A stretch of DNA of 55,022 nt from JAJRRH01 sp047638815 (GTDB taxonomy: Bacteria; Bacteroidota; Bacteroidia; Flavobacteriales_D; JABDKJ01). Below are positions 27,610 to 36,824 of this stretch, piece after piece. Position 1 is the first letter of the stretch; every line of letters starts with the position of its first letter. The stretch is taken from positions 1 to 55,022 of the forward strand of contig JBLIMR010000014.1 in NCBI GenBank assembly GCA_047638815.1. The letters are read 5' to 3'. Made by a program: the position numbers and the translations under genes. The notes under the pieces are model-generated. The model saw nothing but the letters and a program-made list of their open reading frames with translations, was not told where the DNA came from and did not search any database.

Positions 27610-27980
27610 GTTGGTTTGCAGAAATAGAAACAGGTCTGTTTATCACACTCAGCTTGCTATTGTTGTATGTGGTCTATCGTACAACATTGAAATATTGGGG
27701 TAGGGGCAGAATCATTGATCAAGTCATTGTCGAAGTCCTCGATGATCCATATAATGTTTCTGGCATTCAACACTTTCATTTTGAGGTAAGCTCTGTTCGA
27801 CCAGTTACCTTCTCGATTCTTGACAGTAAAGAGTCCTTGATAAGTGTGCTCTTGGATGAAGATGTCGAAGCTGGAAAACATACTGTTCAATTGGACAGTT
27901 CTACATTAAAATCTGGATGGTATTGGTACCAACTAACTACAACCAAGCAAATTATCACAAGAAAATTCAAAATTTCATAG
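27606..27980 (+). CDS. Small membrane-anchored protein of unknown function
   Basis: 124 residues. One N-terminal transmembrane helix (GLFITLSLLLLYVVYRTT), then a basic stretch, then a beta-rich domain of about 85 residues (RIIDQVIVEVLDDPYNVSGI, VTFSILDSKESLISVLL, SGWYWYQLTTTKQIITRKFKIS). The C-terminal pattern resembles the Ig-like sorting-domain fold of secreted Bacteroidota proteins, but the N-terminus looks like an anchor, not a cleaved signal. Its start overlaps the DUF493 stop by four bases. I do not recognise a family. Confidence 0.7.
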   Translation: MSWFAEIETGLFITLSLLLLYVVYRTTLKYWGRGRIIDQVIVEVLDDPYNVSGIQHFHFEVSSVRPVTFSILDSKESLISVLLDEDVEAGKHTVQLDSSTLKSGWYWYQLTTTKQIITRKFKIS

Positions 27981-28045
27981 CGGAATAAAACATGATTATC
28001 TCCTGATTATCATGGGGTTAAATGGTGTTAGTCAAATAGAGGTAG

Positions 28046-28111
28046 TATCTTTGAAATGGAATAAAATATTTTACTAAATAACTGTTTGTAGAAGTTTATT
28101 ACCTAAATTTG
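28046..28111 (+). promoter_or_regulatory. Candidate promoter region of cspA with two TAnnTTTG boxes
   Basis: Two boxes match the consensus: TATCTTTG at 28046-28053 and TAAATTTG at 28104-28111. The second has TTTG at 28085-28088 at a 15-base spacing, and would give a very short leader; the first would give a leader of about 75 bases, which is what cold-shock genes often have. Which one is used is not decidable by eye. Confidence 0.45.
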
Positions 28112-28135
28112 CAGCTTATAATATATTATTTTACA

Positions 28136-28327
28136 ATGAATAAAGGTACAGTTAAATTTTTCAACGAAACGAAAGGGTTTGGATTCATAAGTGAAGAAGA
28201 ATCAAATAAAGAATATTTCGTTCATGTTTCAGGACTAATCAATGAAATCCAAGAAGGTGATGCAGTTGAATTTGAATTAAAAGAAGGTAAAAAAGGATTA
28301 AACGCAGTAAATGTTAAAGTTGTTTAA
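28136..28327 (+). CDS. cspA: Cold-shock domain protein
   Basis: 63 residues, a single cold-shock domain. RNP1 is KGFGFISEE and RNP2 is YFVHVSGL; it starts MNKGTVKFFNETKGFGF. It binds single-stranded RNA or DNA and melts RNA structure. I take the ATG at 28136; an in-frame TTG at 28109 would add nine hydrophobic residues foreign to the family. Followed at once by a strong terminator, so monocistronic. The gene name is used in the generic sense; the paralogue type is not known. Confidence 0.93.
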   Translation: MNKGTVKFFNETKGFGFISEEESNKEYFVHVSGLINEIQEGDAVEFELKEGKKGLNAVNVKVV

Positions 28328-28350
28328 TCTTTAGTCGAAAATTTTTTTAT

Positions 28351-28384
28351 TAAAAAAGAAGCTTGCCATGTGCAGGCTTTTTTT
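28351..28384. terminator. Bidirectional terminator between cspA and tsaD
   Basis: Stem AAGCTTGC (28359-28366) with GCAGGCTT (28372-28379), loop CATGT, T-run to 28384. An A-run at 28352-28357 gives a T-run on the minus strand, so it can also end tsaD transcription. Confidence 0.8.
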
Positions 28385-28398
28385 ATTTCCTATCTTTT

Positions 28399-29430
28399 CT
28401 AATACAAATATTCATCTTCTAATGATAGCCTAGCAGAGGTGATTTCATCAATGGGTGAATTCACATTTTCATTGAACAGCATATACCCAGCTATTCCAAT
28501 CATCGCGGCATTGTCCGTGCAATAAGCCAGGGGAGGAAAGAACGTTTTTACTCTCAGTTTTTCACCCATCTCAACCAGTGCCATTCGCAACGCAGAATTT
28601 GCCGAAACACCACCAACCATGGCGACCGACTTCACACCGGTGTCTTTCACCGCGCGTTTCAATTTAGCGATCAATATTTCAACAATACGTCTTTGGTAAG
28701 AAGCGCATATGTCGTTCAGATTCTCTACTATAAAATTTGGATTAAACTGAACTTCGTCCCTTATGAAATATAGGAAAGCTGTTTTTATGCCACTAAAACT
28801 AAAGTCATAAGCCGGAATATTGGGATGAGGAAATGTAAATCTTTCCGGGTTTCCTTCCTTGGCATATTTATCAATCAATGGACCTCCAGGGTAGGGTAGT
28901 CCTAATACTTTGGCAGCCTTATCAAAAGCTTCACCGGCAGCATCGTCTCGCGTTTGACCTAATATTATCATATCCATGGCGCTATTCACTCTAACAATTT
29001 GAGTATGACCACCCGAAACGGTTAGACATATAAACGGAAACTCAGGCGAATCTCTTTTTTCTTCATCCTTAATGAACAAGGACAATATGTGGCCACGCAT
29101 ATGGTTTATTCCTATATGAGGTACTTGTAGCGCCTGAGATAACGATTTAGCAAATGAAGTCCCGACTAACAAGGAGCCCATTAATCCGGGTCCTTTCGTG
29201 TATGCAATGAGGTTGATTTGATTTAATTCAACATTGGCCTCTTTTAAGGCTTCGTGCACGACAGGAATAATATTTTTTTGATGCTCTCTTGAAGCTAATT
29301 CAGGTACTACACCACCATACTTAGCATGGATATCTTGGGTTGCAACAAAATTGGCAAGTAATTTGTCATTACATAATACCGCGGCAGCAGTATCATCACA
29401 TGAGGACTCTATGGCAAGTGTATAGGTAAT
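28399..29430 (-). CDS. tsaD: tRNA N6-adenosine threonylcarbamoyltransferase, without a standard start codon
   Basis: Catalyses the last step of the t6A37 modification with TsaB and TsaE. The conserved core is complete: TYTLAIESSCDDTAAAV, HAKYGGVVPELASREH, metal site INHMRGHILS, VSGGHTQIV, and the C-terminal AYCTDNAAMIG. The frame upstream of the first ATG/GTG/TTG (GTG 29259) clearly codes for the essential N-terminal 57 residues, yet no ATG, GTG or TTG exists between the stop at 29467-29469 and 29259. I place the start at ATT 29430 (343 residues); ATT 29436 or ATC 29448 are alternatives. A TAGATTTG box at 29462-29469 puts transcription start close to 29455. Confidence 0.9.
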   Translation of the reverse strand: MTYTLAIESSCDDTAAAVLCNDKLLANFVATQDIHAKYGGVVPELASREHQKNIIPVVHEALKEANVELNQINLIAYTKGPGLMGSLLVGTSFAKSLSQALQVPHIGINHMRGHILSLFIKDEEKRDSPEFPFICLTVSGGHTQIVRVNSAMDMIILGQTRDDAAGEAFDKAAKVLGLPYPGGPLIDKYAKEGNPERFTFPHPNIPAYDFSFSGIKTAFLYFIRDEVQFNPNFIVENLNDICASYQRRIVEILIAKLKRAVKDTGVKSVAMVGGVSANSALRMALVEMGEKLRVKTFFPPLAYCTDNAAMIGIAGYMLFNENVNSPIDEITSARLSLEDEYLY

Positions 29431-29461
29431 CGTAATAGGATTAGAGATTGAAAATTTAATG

Positions 29462-29469
29462 CAAATCTA
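29462..29469 (-). promoter_or_regulatory. Candidate promoter of tsaD
   Basis: TAGATTTG on the minus strand, with a TTG at a 22-base spacing upstream. It limits the 5' end of the mRNA to about 29455, and thus the choice of start codon for tsaD. Confidence 0.5.
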
Positions 29470-29528
29470 TCGAAATATTACTATTAACTACCAATCAAAT
29501 TATCGGTAAACTAATGAATAAAAGGTCA

Positions 29529-29536
29529 TATTTTTG
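29529..29536 (+). promoter_or_regulatory. Candidate -7 box TATTTTTG of the TamB-like gene
   Basis: TATTTTTG covers the in-frame TTG at 29534. If the box is real, the gene must start at GTG 29543 on a nearly leaderless mRNA. It could also be a chance match. Confidence 0.35.
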
Positions 29537-29542
29537 CGAGTA

Positions 29543-32500
29543 GTGGGTAGAAGAATAAAAAAAATATTGTTTTGGGGATTTCTACTTATCCTCTTGTTGA
29601 TTGGAATGGGTGCGATTCTGGTCAATACCACTTGGGGTCAAAATCAGCTGGTTAGGGCAGTAACGAATAAGCTATCGAAGGACCTTCAAGTTGAGGTTTA
29701 CATTGACAATGTAGAGGTGAATTTAATTAATGATTTTATAATTAATGGACTTTACATAGAGGATCAAAAGGGGGATACGCTGCTTTATGTTGAGCGTCTA
29801 TTGGGAAAAATTAATTATTTAAAAGTCACACAAAAGGAAATAAGCTTTTCTGAACTTTTTGCAAAAAAACCAATTTTCAATTTGAGAAAATATGGTGGTG
29901 ATTCAACCTACAACATTAATTTTATTGTTGAAAAATATTTCACCAAACAAGTGGAAGAATCTAAGAAATGGACCGTGGGAGTGGGATCAATAACGGTAGA
30001 GGACGGCACTTTTTCTAGAAACGATAATAATAAAGTAGCCCTGAATAGTTTTGATGCCAATCATTTATTGATGCATAAAGTAAACACTAAGATTTCTGGA
30101 ATTAGCACGAAGGATTATCAAATTGATTTAAGATTGGAGTCTTTGAGATTTCAAGAGAAGAGTGGGTTGGTGGTAAAATCGACATCTTCAAATATCTCTC
30201 TATCAAAAACCGATATAAACTTGGAGGATTTTCAAGTAGTAACAGCAAATAGTTTAATATCGTTTGACGGTAAATTGGCATATCCCTCGGGAGAATATTT
30301 CACTAATTTCAAAAGTGATGTAAAAATTATAGGAAATCTAAAGCAAGGCTCTACAATAGGGGCGAAAGATTTACAATGTTTTGCAACAGGGTGGGGCAGA
30401 AGTAATGAGGAGTTGCATGTTTCAGGGAAAATAACGGGTACGGTAGATAGATTAAAAGGAAAGGAATTAGAGATGTCCTTCGGGAATCGATCGAGATTTA
30501 AAGGAAATATGTCATTTGACGGGATACCAGGCCTTAAGAAGACATTTATAAACTTTAAGGTGAAAGAGTTGGTCACTGATTATAGTGATATTCAGGATCT
30601 TGATTTACCTTTTTTGAAAAAAATAAAAGAGGCTTTACCCGCCAAACTTTCAGTTTTAGGATTTATTAGATTCGATGGAAGCTTTACAGGTTTTCTAAAT
30701 GACTTTGTTGCCTATGGAAATTTCAGAACGGATTTGGGAGTGATCAATTCGAACCTTGCACTAATTAGGCGACCTTCAGATAACTTGTACAGAATTAAAG
30801 GAAGGGCGTCAACCAAATCATTCAACCTGAAAGATTATATGGATAGTGATAATTGGGGGGTGATAGCTGCCAATTTGAAGCTTGACGCCAAAGGTGAAAC
30901 GCTTAAGCAATTAAGCGCAGACCTACAAGGTAGCGTTGATCTCGTGGAATATAAAGGCTACAAATATGAGAACCTGAAAATCAACGGGTTTTTGGATAAC
31001 GATCTATTTGCAGGTGAGTTAAGTAGTAACGAAGAAAATTTAGCCTTCGATTTTACCGGAACCATAAACTTGAAAGATAAAATACCTGAATACGATTTCA
31101 ATCTATCCCTCTTGCATGCCAATCCCGTTGCTCTTCATTTGTCAAAATTTGAAAATTGGAAAGATATCTCAGGTGACATCCGTACCACCATGAGAGGAAA
31201 TAGTTTGGATAATCTCGAGGGTCAAGCAGTAATCAAAAACATGTCATTTGTTGCAAAAATGGATACGGTGAGTTTTGATTCATTAACCGTATATGCCACA
31301 ACAATTAATAAGACTTCAAGGGAAATAGTATTAAACTCGGAAGTGGCGGATGTAAAGCTGTCTGGAAATTATAAATCCAAGAATGTCATCCCAAGTTTGA
31401 AAAATATTTTGCAAGACATAATGCCCGCTTGGTATGAGGAAGAATATGAAGTGCTGGAGCCTATTAATTTGATTGCTGAAGTAACAATTAAAAAGGCAAA
31501 TACACTTTTAGATGTCATGGCACCTGGGCTTAGTATAAGCAGCGGCACTAGGTTCACAGGTGAGATTGATCCATATCAGAAGAATTTCTCACTGTCAGGT
31601 TTTAGTGATAGTTTATCATTCAATAAGATAAAACTGTATGATCTGACCTTATCGGCCGAAAGATATAGTGATAGAGCATATTTAATGTTTGAAAACAAAG
31701 AGACCGTTATTTCCGAAAAAGTAGGATTTAAAGATAACATCTACACTGCGTATATGTATAATGACAGTTTGGAATCTGATCTTACTTGGAGTACCGATAA
31801 TCTAAATTCATCTGGATTTTTCTCTACACTTACAGTTTTTGATAGCTTGACAACTGGCACCCTTAATTTCATGCCTTCGGACGTTGTGATAAATGAAAAT
31901 TACTGGTCTATTGCAGAAAATTATCCCATTCATTTCAGCGGAAAGGAAATAGATATTCAAAATTTCGAAATAGCAAGTGGCATTGAAAAGCTAATTATGT
32001 CAGGCGATGTCTCTGCGGATCCAAGCAAATGTCTAAATTTTAATTTCGCAAATTTTGAACTTCATCATCTGGAAGGATTAGTAAGCTCAGATAGATTCAA
32101 AATTGACGGTATCGCTAACCTTCAATTTGCAATTTCGGATATTTATGGCAATCCAGGGATTGAGTCAGTGTTGACTATTAATGACATTATATTAATGGAT
32201 AGGGAGATGGGTGACCTTATTGCGAAGAGCACTTGGAATGGCGGCCAAAAATCTTTAGGAGTCACTGGACAATTAACAAAAGATGGGAGGGAGATATTAG
32301 ATTTGAATGGTGAATATAGACCTAAGGCTGAAGTCAACAAGCTCGAAGCAATTCTAACCGTTGATGAACTCGATCTTGGAATTTTAGAACTTACCGATGC
32401 CAAAGGGATATCTAACTTTGGAGGAACAGCTTCTGGCACTTTGAATGTGGATGGTCACTTTACAAGGCCTGCTGTGACTGGAAAATTAAATTTGACGGAT

Positions 32501-33895
32501 GCCACGGTCAAAATTGACTATCTAAATACAACTTACAAATTTAGCGATGAGGTAATCGTTAAGAAGGACTGGATGGGTATCGACTATACGGAAGTATATG
32601 ACGAGTTGGGCAATGTGGCTTATGTGAATGGTACTGTAGGCCATAACAATTTCCGTGATTGGAATTATGATTTTTCGGCAGATTTTGAAAATTTATTATG
32701 CTTCAATCTCGATAAGAAAATGAACGAATTGTTCTATGGGAGGGGATTTGTAAAAGGTATTGCTTCAGTTAGTGGATTTAATTCCAATATCTCAATTGAA
32801 GTAGAGGCAACCTCTAATAAGGGAACGTCTATCAATATTCCACTTGGAGAAGAGGGTGATGTTAAGATGGAAAACTTCATCACTTTTGTTGATCCGAATA
32901 CTATAAAAGAGGAGCGATCAACAGATTTAACAGGTTTAGACTTAAATTTAAATCTTGATATTACCAGGGATGCTTTTATTCGATTAATTTTTGATGAACA
33001 AATAGGTGATGTTATTGAAGGCAGAGGAAACGGCCCCATCACTATGGATATTGACTCTCGTGGTGATTTCAACATGATAGGAAACTACACAATTGAAGAG
33101 GGCGATTATTTGTTCACACTAAAGAACATAGTAAATAAGAGATTTGAAGTTCAGAAAGGAGGGACAATTACATGGTTTGGAGACCCTTTTGAGGCATTAA
33201 TTGATATCGAAGCTATGTATAAGGTTAGGGCTTCTTTGAGCGAATTTGCGGTTGAAATACCTGAAATAACTCAACGAAATGTCATGACATTCTGTAACAT
33301 GAAACTTAAAAACAGATTGCTAAATCCAGATATTGAGTTTGAAATAGAGCTTCCGACATTGGCACCAGATGTGAGGAACCTAGTAAGCAGCAGGGTAAAT
33401 TCAGAGTTGGAGTTGAACAGACAATTCTTCTCCTTACTAGTACTGAACAAATTTCTACCCAGCCAAAATTCAACAAGTACAACCGCTTTTTCTGCTATAG
33501 ATGCTGGGGTAAACACGGGATTTGAATTTCTCGCCAATCAATTGAGTAATTGGCTATCTCAAATTAGCACTGATTTTGATGTTGGGCTAAACTATCGACC
33601 TGGAGATCAAATTTCAAATACAGAATTGGCTGTTGCTCTATCGACACAGCTTTTTAACGAGAGACTGCTTGTTTCAGGAAACCTTGGTGTGAGTGAAGGG
33701 AATACGCTCACAGGCAATAAATCTGCATTAATCGGTGATTTCATTCTGGAATATATGCTTACGGAAGAAGGTAAGTTAAGGTTGAAAGTATTCAATGAAA
33801 CCAATGACTTCAATATAGCCAATACAGATCAGTATGGAACGACTCAGGGAATTGGTGTTGTTGTGTTTCGAGAATTTGATCCACTTATTAAGTGA
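29543..33895 (+). CDS. TamB-like translocation/assembly module protein
   Basis: About 1450 residues. One N-terminal membrane helix (FWGFLLILLLIGMGAILV), then a long periplasmic beta-rich body with AsmA-like repeats from about residue 40, and a C-terminal TamB/DUF490 domain from about residue 1000 onward (IEEGDYLFTLKNIVNKRFEV, GGTITWFGDPFEALIDIEA, DVGLNYRPGDQISNTELAVA). Family members bridge the inner and outer membranes and carry lipids or help outer-membrane protein assembly. Start options are TTG 29534 and GTG 29543, differing by three residues. It is divergent from tsaD and stands alone. No TamA-type Omp85 gene is next to it in the window. Confidence 0.92.
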   Translation: MGRRIKKILFWGFLLILLLIGMGAILVNTTWGQNQLVRAVTNKLSKDLQVEVYIDNVEVNLINDFIINGLYIEDQKGDTLLYVERLLGKINYLKVTQKEISFSELFAKKPIFNLRKYGGDSTYNINFIVEKYFTKQVEESKKWTVGVGSITVEDGTFSRNDNNKVALNSFDANHLLMHKVNTKISGISTKDYQIDLRLESLRFQEKSGLVVKSTSSNISLSKTDINLEDFQVVTANSLISFDGKLAYPSGEYFTNFKSDVKIIGNLKQGSTIGAKDLQCFATGWGRSNEELHVSGKITGTVDRLKGKELEMSFGNRSRFKGNMSFDGIPGLKKTFINFKVKELVTDYSDIQDLDLPFLKKIKEALPAKLSVLGFIRFDGSFTGFLNDFVAYGNFRTDLGVINSNLALIRRPSDNLYRIKGRASTKSFNLKDYMDSDNWGVIAANLKLDAKGETLKQLSADLQGSVDLVEYKGYKYENLKINGFLDNDLFAGELSSNEENLAFDFTGTINLKDKIPEYDFNLSLLHANPVALHLSKFENWKDISGDIRTTMRGNSLDNLEGQAVIKNMSFVAKMDTVSFDSLTVYATTINKTSREIVLNSEVADVKLSGNYKSKNVIPSLKNILQDIMPAWYEEEYEVLEPINLIAEVTIKKANTLLDVMAPGLSISSGTRFTGEIDPYQKNFSLSGFSDSLSFNKIKLYDLTLSAERYSDRAYLMFENKETVISEKVGFKDNIYTAYMYNDSLESDLTWSTDNLNSSGFFSTLTVFDSLTTGTLNFMPSDVVINENYWSIAENYPIHFSGKEIDIQNFEIASGIEKLIMSGDVSADPSKCLNFNFANFELHHLEGLVSSDRFKIDGIANLQFAISDIYGNPGIESVLTINDIILMDREMGDLIAKSTWNGGQKSLGVTGQLTKDGREILDLNGEYRPKAEVNKLEAILTVDELDLGILELTDAKGISNFGGTASGTLNVDGHFTRPAVTGKLNLTDATVKIDYLNTTYKFSDEVIVKKDWMGIDYTEVYDELGNVAYVNGTVGHNNFRDWNYDFSADFENLLCFNLDKKMNELFYGRGFVKGIASVSGFNSNISIEVEATSNKGTSINIPLGEEGDVKMENFITFVDPNTIKEERSTDLTGLDLNLNLDITRDAFIRLIFDEQIGDVIEGRGNGPITMDIDSRGDFNMIGNYTIEEGDYLFTLKNIVNKRFEVQKGGTITWFGDPFEALIDIEAMYKVRASLSEFAVEIPEITQRNVMTFCNMKLKNRLLNPDIEFEIELPTLAPDVRNLVSSRVNSELELNRQFFSLLVLNKFLPSQNSTSTTAFSAIDAGVNTGFEFLANQLSNWLSQISTDFDVGLNYRPGDQISNTELAVALSTQLFNERLLVSGNLGVSEGNTLTGNKSALIGDFILEYMLTEEGKLRLKVFNETNDFNIANTDQYGTTQGIGVVVFREFDPLIK

Positions 33896-33900
33896 TAGAA

Positions 33901-34911
33901 TTATATTTCAGTGAATTTTTTCTTCTTACCATAAAAATATGCCTTGACGATACTTTTTTTATAGATGCCATTCAAGTTTTGCTCCACTACATTCTTGCGT
34001 AAGATCCTTCTCTTTTTAAGCATTTTGGGCAATCCAATATACATTGAGATATGGGCTTTGAACACAGCGAATGTATGTTTAGGGTAACCATCCAATAGAA
34101 ACTTCCAAGCACTTATTCCATCGAGAAAGAGACGAAAAATTATTTTGAAAAAGAACCATTTCGAGTAGTCATTTTTAATTAGGAGAAAGAGATTGTTTCG
34201 AAAATTAAGAAATGACTTTTGCCATTTGGCTTGATTCAAGGTCCCACCTCCCAAATGGTAAATTGTTGATGATGGCTCATACCAAATTTTATAACCTCTG
34301 TTTTTAATACGCCAGCAAAGATCGATTTCTTCCATATGCGCAAAGAAATCGGGGTCGAGTCCATTGACTTCATTATATACTGAGGAACGAATAAATAAAC
34401 ATGCTCCTGATGCCCAGAATATTTCTGAATCACTGTCGTATTGTTCAAGATCCTTTTCGATATGATCAAATATTCTTCCTCTGCAAAAAGTATAACCCCA
34501 ACGATCAATATAGCCACCGGCTGCACCAGCGTATTCAAAGGATGACTTGTCTTTGTAAGCCAATATCTTCGGTTGAATGGCTGCAATCCTATCATCTAGT
34601 TCAAAGCGCTTAACAATACCATCAAGCCAGCCAGGGGCAACTTCTACGTCAGAGTTGAGTAAAACGTAAATATCTGCAGTAATTTGACTCAAAGATCTAT
34701 TATACCCATCTGCGTATCCATAATTTTTATCAAGGGCAACAATTTTAACAGTCTTAAAATTATCTTGTATATAAGAAATAGAGGTGTCAGACGAAGCATT
34801 GTCCGCTACATATAGATCAATATTGTCATTGCAATTTTTTACAACTGAGGGGAGAAATGTTTTAAGCAGATCTTTTCCGTTCCAATTTAATATAACAACA
34901 GCTATTTTCAT
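33901..34911 (-). CDS. Glycosyltransferase family 2
   Basis: 336 residues, GT-A fold of the dTDP-rhamnosyltransferase-like subfamily. Motifs: KIAVVILNWNGKDLLKTFLP, LYVADNASSDTS, VLLNSDVEVAPGWLDG (DxD-like site), FWASGACLFIRSSV and the HMEEIDLCWRIKNRGY (ED motif). Start ATG 34911; a TTG immediately before is also in frame. The C-terminal 100 residues hold a hydrophobic amphipathic part (WFFFKIIFRLFLDGISAWKF) suggesting membrane association. Its substrate is not known. It is 70 bases downstream of the GWxTD gene and may be cotranscribed. Confidence 0.92.
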   Translation of the reverse strand: MKIAVVILNWNGKDLLKTFLPSVVKNCNDNIDLYVADNASSDTSISYIQDNFKTVKIVALDKNYGYADGYNRSLSQITADIYVLLNSDVEVAPGWLDGIVKRFELDDRIAAIQPKILAYKDKSSFEYAGAAGGYIDRWGYTFCRGRIFDHIEKDLEQYDSDSEIFWASGACLFIRSSVYNEVNGLDPDFFAHMEEIDLCWRIKNRGYKIWYEPSSTIYHLGGGTLNQAKWQKSFLNFRNNLFLLIKNDYSKWFFFKIIFRLFLDGISAWKFLLDGYPKHTFAVFKAHISMYIGLPKMLKKRRILRKNVVEQNLNGIYKKSIVKAYFYGKKKKFTEI

Positions 34912-34981
34912 CAATGGAGTTAGCCGATAAAGATAGATTATTTAATGAGGAGGGGAAAGTCCTTAAAAAGACTATTGTTGG

Positions 34982-36433
34982 TTAAGGGAATAGAGAGAAG
35001 TTGTTTCTGGGATTATTGAACAATTCTTTATATTTATTATTGTTTCTCAATTGATCGAGATCATCATAGGGGGACCCATAACGTGCTTGATATAGTTCGC
35101 CAACCCACCTTGGATTTGCAACCCCATCTACTAGATTAGAATGCAATAAATAGAATTCTGATTGAATGAATTGCGGGGCGTAAAATACGAAGCGAAAATC
35201 TGAATCATAGTAATGCCAAATATGATATGGCCAGACATCTTCCGGTGATAGTTCCGCATGCATTGAGGAAGGTTTACCGTATTTGAGATAAATTCTCCCC
35301 ATGTCAGTGTCAAATCCATGTTTGATTCTAGTATCAAAAAGCCGATTTGCGATTTTAACTTTTTCATAGTAGGCTAGCCATGCTCCTTCTGGATCAGTCT
35401 GATTCCTATCCAACCAGAAACTAAACAAAAAAGATTTAAGCTTTATTATATCAAATTCCTCAATTCTACGGATGAAATTTAAATCATCTGATTCACTAAT
35501 TGGTCGGGCACTTTTAATGTAGAACTCCAAACTATCTCTGTTATTCATAGCACCTACGAACGTTTGGTTTATTTGTTCTTCATCAAGAGAAATATCAATC
35601 TTACTCTTTTGACGGAGTATTTTGGATTTTGTTTTAGAAAGAAGTTTGTTTTCACTGTCACGCACTTCCACAATAACATTGTAAGTGCCACTATACAACT
35701 TATCTATTTTAAAAGACCCAATTTGTGAGATAACCGGAGAAGCATTCACTTTTGAGAACTTCCTTAAATTATTAACTACTGTCTTGCTCGCATCGTCCTC
35801 AATGTAGTAGGATAGCAATATTTGTTCATTTGCCCCTACTTTCTTATCAATGTTGTACGCTTCAACATAAAACATCATTTCAGAAAATTCGTTGGAGTAA
35901 AAATTGGATAAATATGGTAAGAGGTCATAGCCAGACTTCGCCAATGTAGATCCTTCTTGCGCTTCTCTGTATCCAGCAAGGAGTTGAATGTCAGAGAAAA
36001 ATGGTTTGTTTTTTTCGGATAATAAACGAACAGACTTTTTGAATAGAGATATTTTTCCTTCAGGATCATTTAGGTCCTTAATTTTAATTTCGATGTTGTA
36101 GTCCCCATCTGGGAGCAAGAATCTGTTTTGATCCAAGAAATTCACATACTCCAATGATTTTATCGATGGGCTGGTGACTTCTTTTTTTACATAATCGACT
36201 ATCTCCGTTGCTCCCTTGGAGATTATTATGACCACTTCCAATTTAGCCTGAACAAGATCGTTTTCAGCTTGAGTGTACATAACCGTGGTCCCATCAAAGT
36301 TTAGATATGTTTCTAAGATACTTCCTTCTTCTGGAGAATAAAATGTTTTATAATCGAAATAGGCTACTAAGTTATTGGCAGAGAGATAATTGGTGCTTAG
36401 AATTAATGCTAATAGGAGCAATAATCGATTCAT
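34982..36433 (-). CDS. GWxTD-domain exported protein
   Basis: 483 residues. Signal peptide (MNRLLLLLALILSTNYLSAN). The middle is beta-rich, with Ig-like character. The C-terminal domain (from about residue 350) is the GWxTD domain: ARSRIK-type lead-in, HGFDTDMGRIYLKYGKPSSM, HIWHYYDSDFRFVFYAP and a Tyr/Asn-rich tail. Here the motif reads GFDTD, with Phe in place of Trp. The domain is found in many Bacteroidota and Acidobacteria proteins; its function is unknown. Its neighbour is a glycosyltransferase; no link can be shown. Confidence 0.88.
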   Translation of the reverse strand: MNRLLLLLALILSTNYLSANNLVAYFDYKTFYSPEEGSILETYLNFDGTTVMYTQAENDLVQAKLEVVIIISKGATEIVDYVKKEVTSPSIKSLEYVNFLDQNRFLLPDGDYNIEIKIKDLNDPEGKISLFKKSVRLLSEKNKPFFSDIQLLAGYREAQEGSTLAKSGYDLLPYLSNFYSNEFSEMMFYVEAYNIDKKVGANEQILLSYYIEDDASKTVVNNLRKFSKVNASPVISQIGSFKIDKLYSGTYNVIVEVRDSENKLLSKTKSKILRQKSKIDISLDEEQINQTFVGAMNNRDSLEFYIKSARPISESDDLNFIRRIEEFDIIKLKSFLFSFWLDRNQTDPEGAWLAYYEKVKIANRLFDTRIKHGFDTDMGRIYLKYGKPSSMHAELSPEDVWPYHIWHYYDSDFRFVFYAPQFIQSEFYLLHSNLVDGVANPRWVGELYQARYGSPYDDLDQLRNNNKYKELFNNPRNNFSLFP

Positions 36434-36678
36434 AGACTATTATTTTTTATAAAGGTAATAAATACTGAACGAGAGGATGAACAAATATGGAGCCAATTTA
36501 CAGTTCTATGCTTGCATAGTGAACGTAAATCTCATCCATTTTTGTGCATTGATGACCACAATAGTTAGTATCAACCATGACGAGAAACAAGTAAAATTCA
36601 GATTTACAGCGGGTTGTGATTATTTTGGGAATATAACGTATAATTTGAAAATTGTCTTTCGGGTATAAAAAATTTATA

Positions 36679-36686
36679 TAGTTTTG
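36679..36686 (+). promoter_or_regulatory. Candidate -7 box TAGTTTTG of tRNA-Ser
   Basis: TAGTTTTG ends 5 bases before the mature 5' end of the tRNA, so the leader would be minimal. The -33 region has only TTTC (36657-36660). Confidence 0.45.
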
Positions 36687-36690
36687 CAGC

Positions 36691-36775
36691 GGAGAATTGG
36701 CAGAGCGGTCGAATGCGGTAGTCTTGAAAACTATTGTGCCGTAAGGTACCGGGGGTTCGAATCCCTCATTCTCCG
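36691..36775 (+). tRNA. tRNA-Ser (anticodon UGA)
   Basis: 85 bases with a long variable arm, as in class II tRNAs. Acceptor GGAGAAT pairs with ATTCTCC; discriminator G at 36775. Anticodon loop CTTGAAA with anticodon TGA at 36725-36727, stem GTAGT/ACTAT (one G-U). Variable arm GTGCC/GGTAC. T-loop TTCGAAT with stem GGGGG/CCCTC. CCA is not encoded (the next bases are CATG). A perfect terminator hairpin follows. Confidence 0.96.
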
Positions 36776-36782
36776 CATGTAG
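36748..36782 (+). repeat. 35-bp direct repeat, copy 1 (3' end of tRNA-Ser)
   Basis: Identical over 35 bases to 36874-36908, at an offset of 126. It covers the T-arm, the acceptor 3' half and seven bases beyond the tRNA. Such a duplication of a tRNA 3' end is what integrase attachment sites leave behind, but here the copies enclose only about 90 bases. Confidence 0.9.
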
Positions 36783-36813
36783 CTCGAAATCCATTGGATT
36801 TCGAGCTTTTTTT
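36781..36813 (+). terminator. Terminator of tRNA-Ser
   Basis: A perfect 12-base stem (36781-36792 with 36796-36807) closes a 3-base loop ATT and is followed by seven T (36807-36813). Confidence 0.85.
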
Positions 36814-36824
36814 ATGCGTTTTTT

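Noticed and set aside
36477..36668. A 63-residue plus-strand frame upstream of tRNA-Ser
   Set aside because: Composition is noise-like (Cys/Phe/Asn-rich, no motif) and there is no sign of a start site or neighbours; it overlaps the leader and promoter area of the tRNA.
36498..36794. A 98-residue minus-strand frame over tRNA-Ser
   Set aside because: Its ENEGFEPPVPYGTIVFKTTA part is the well-known false translation of the antisense of a tRNA-Ser; no gene.
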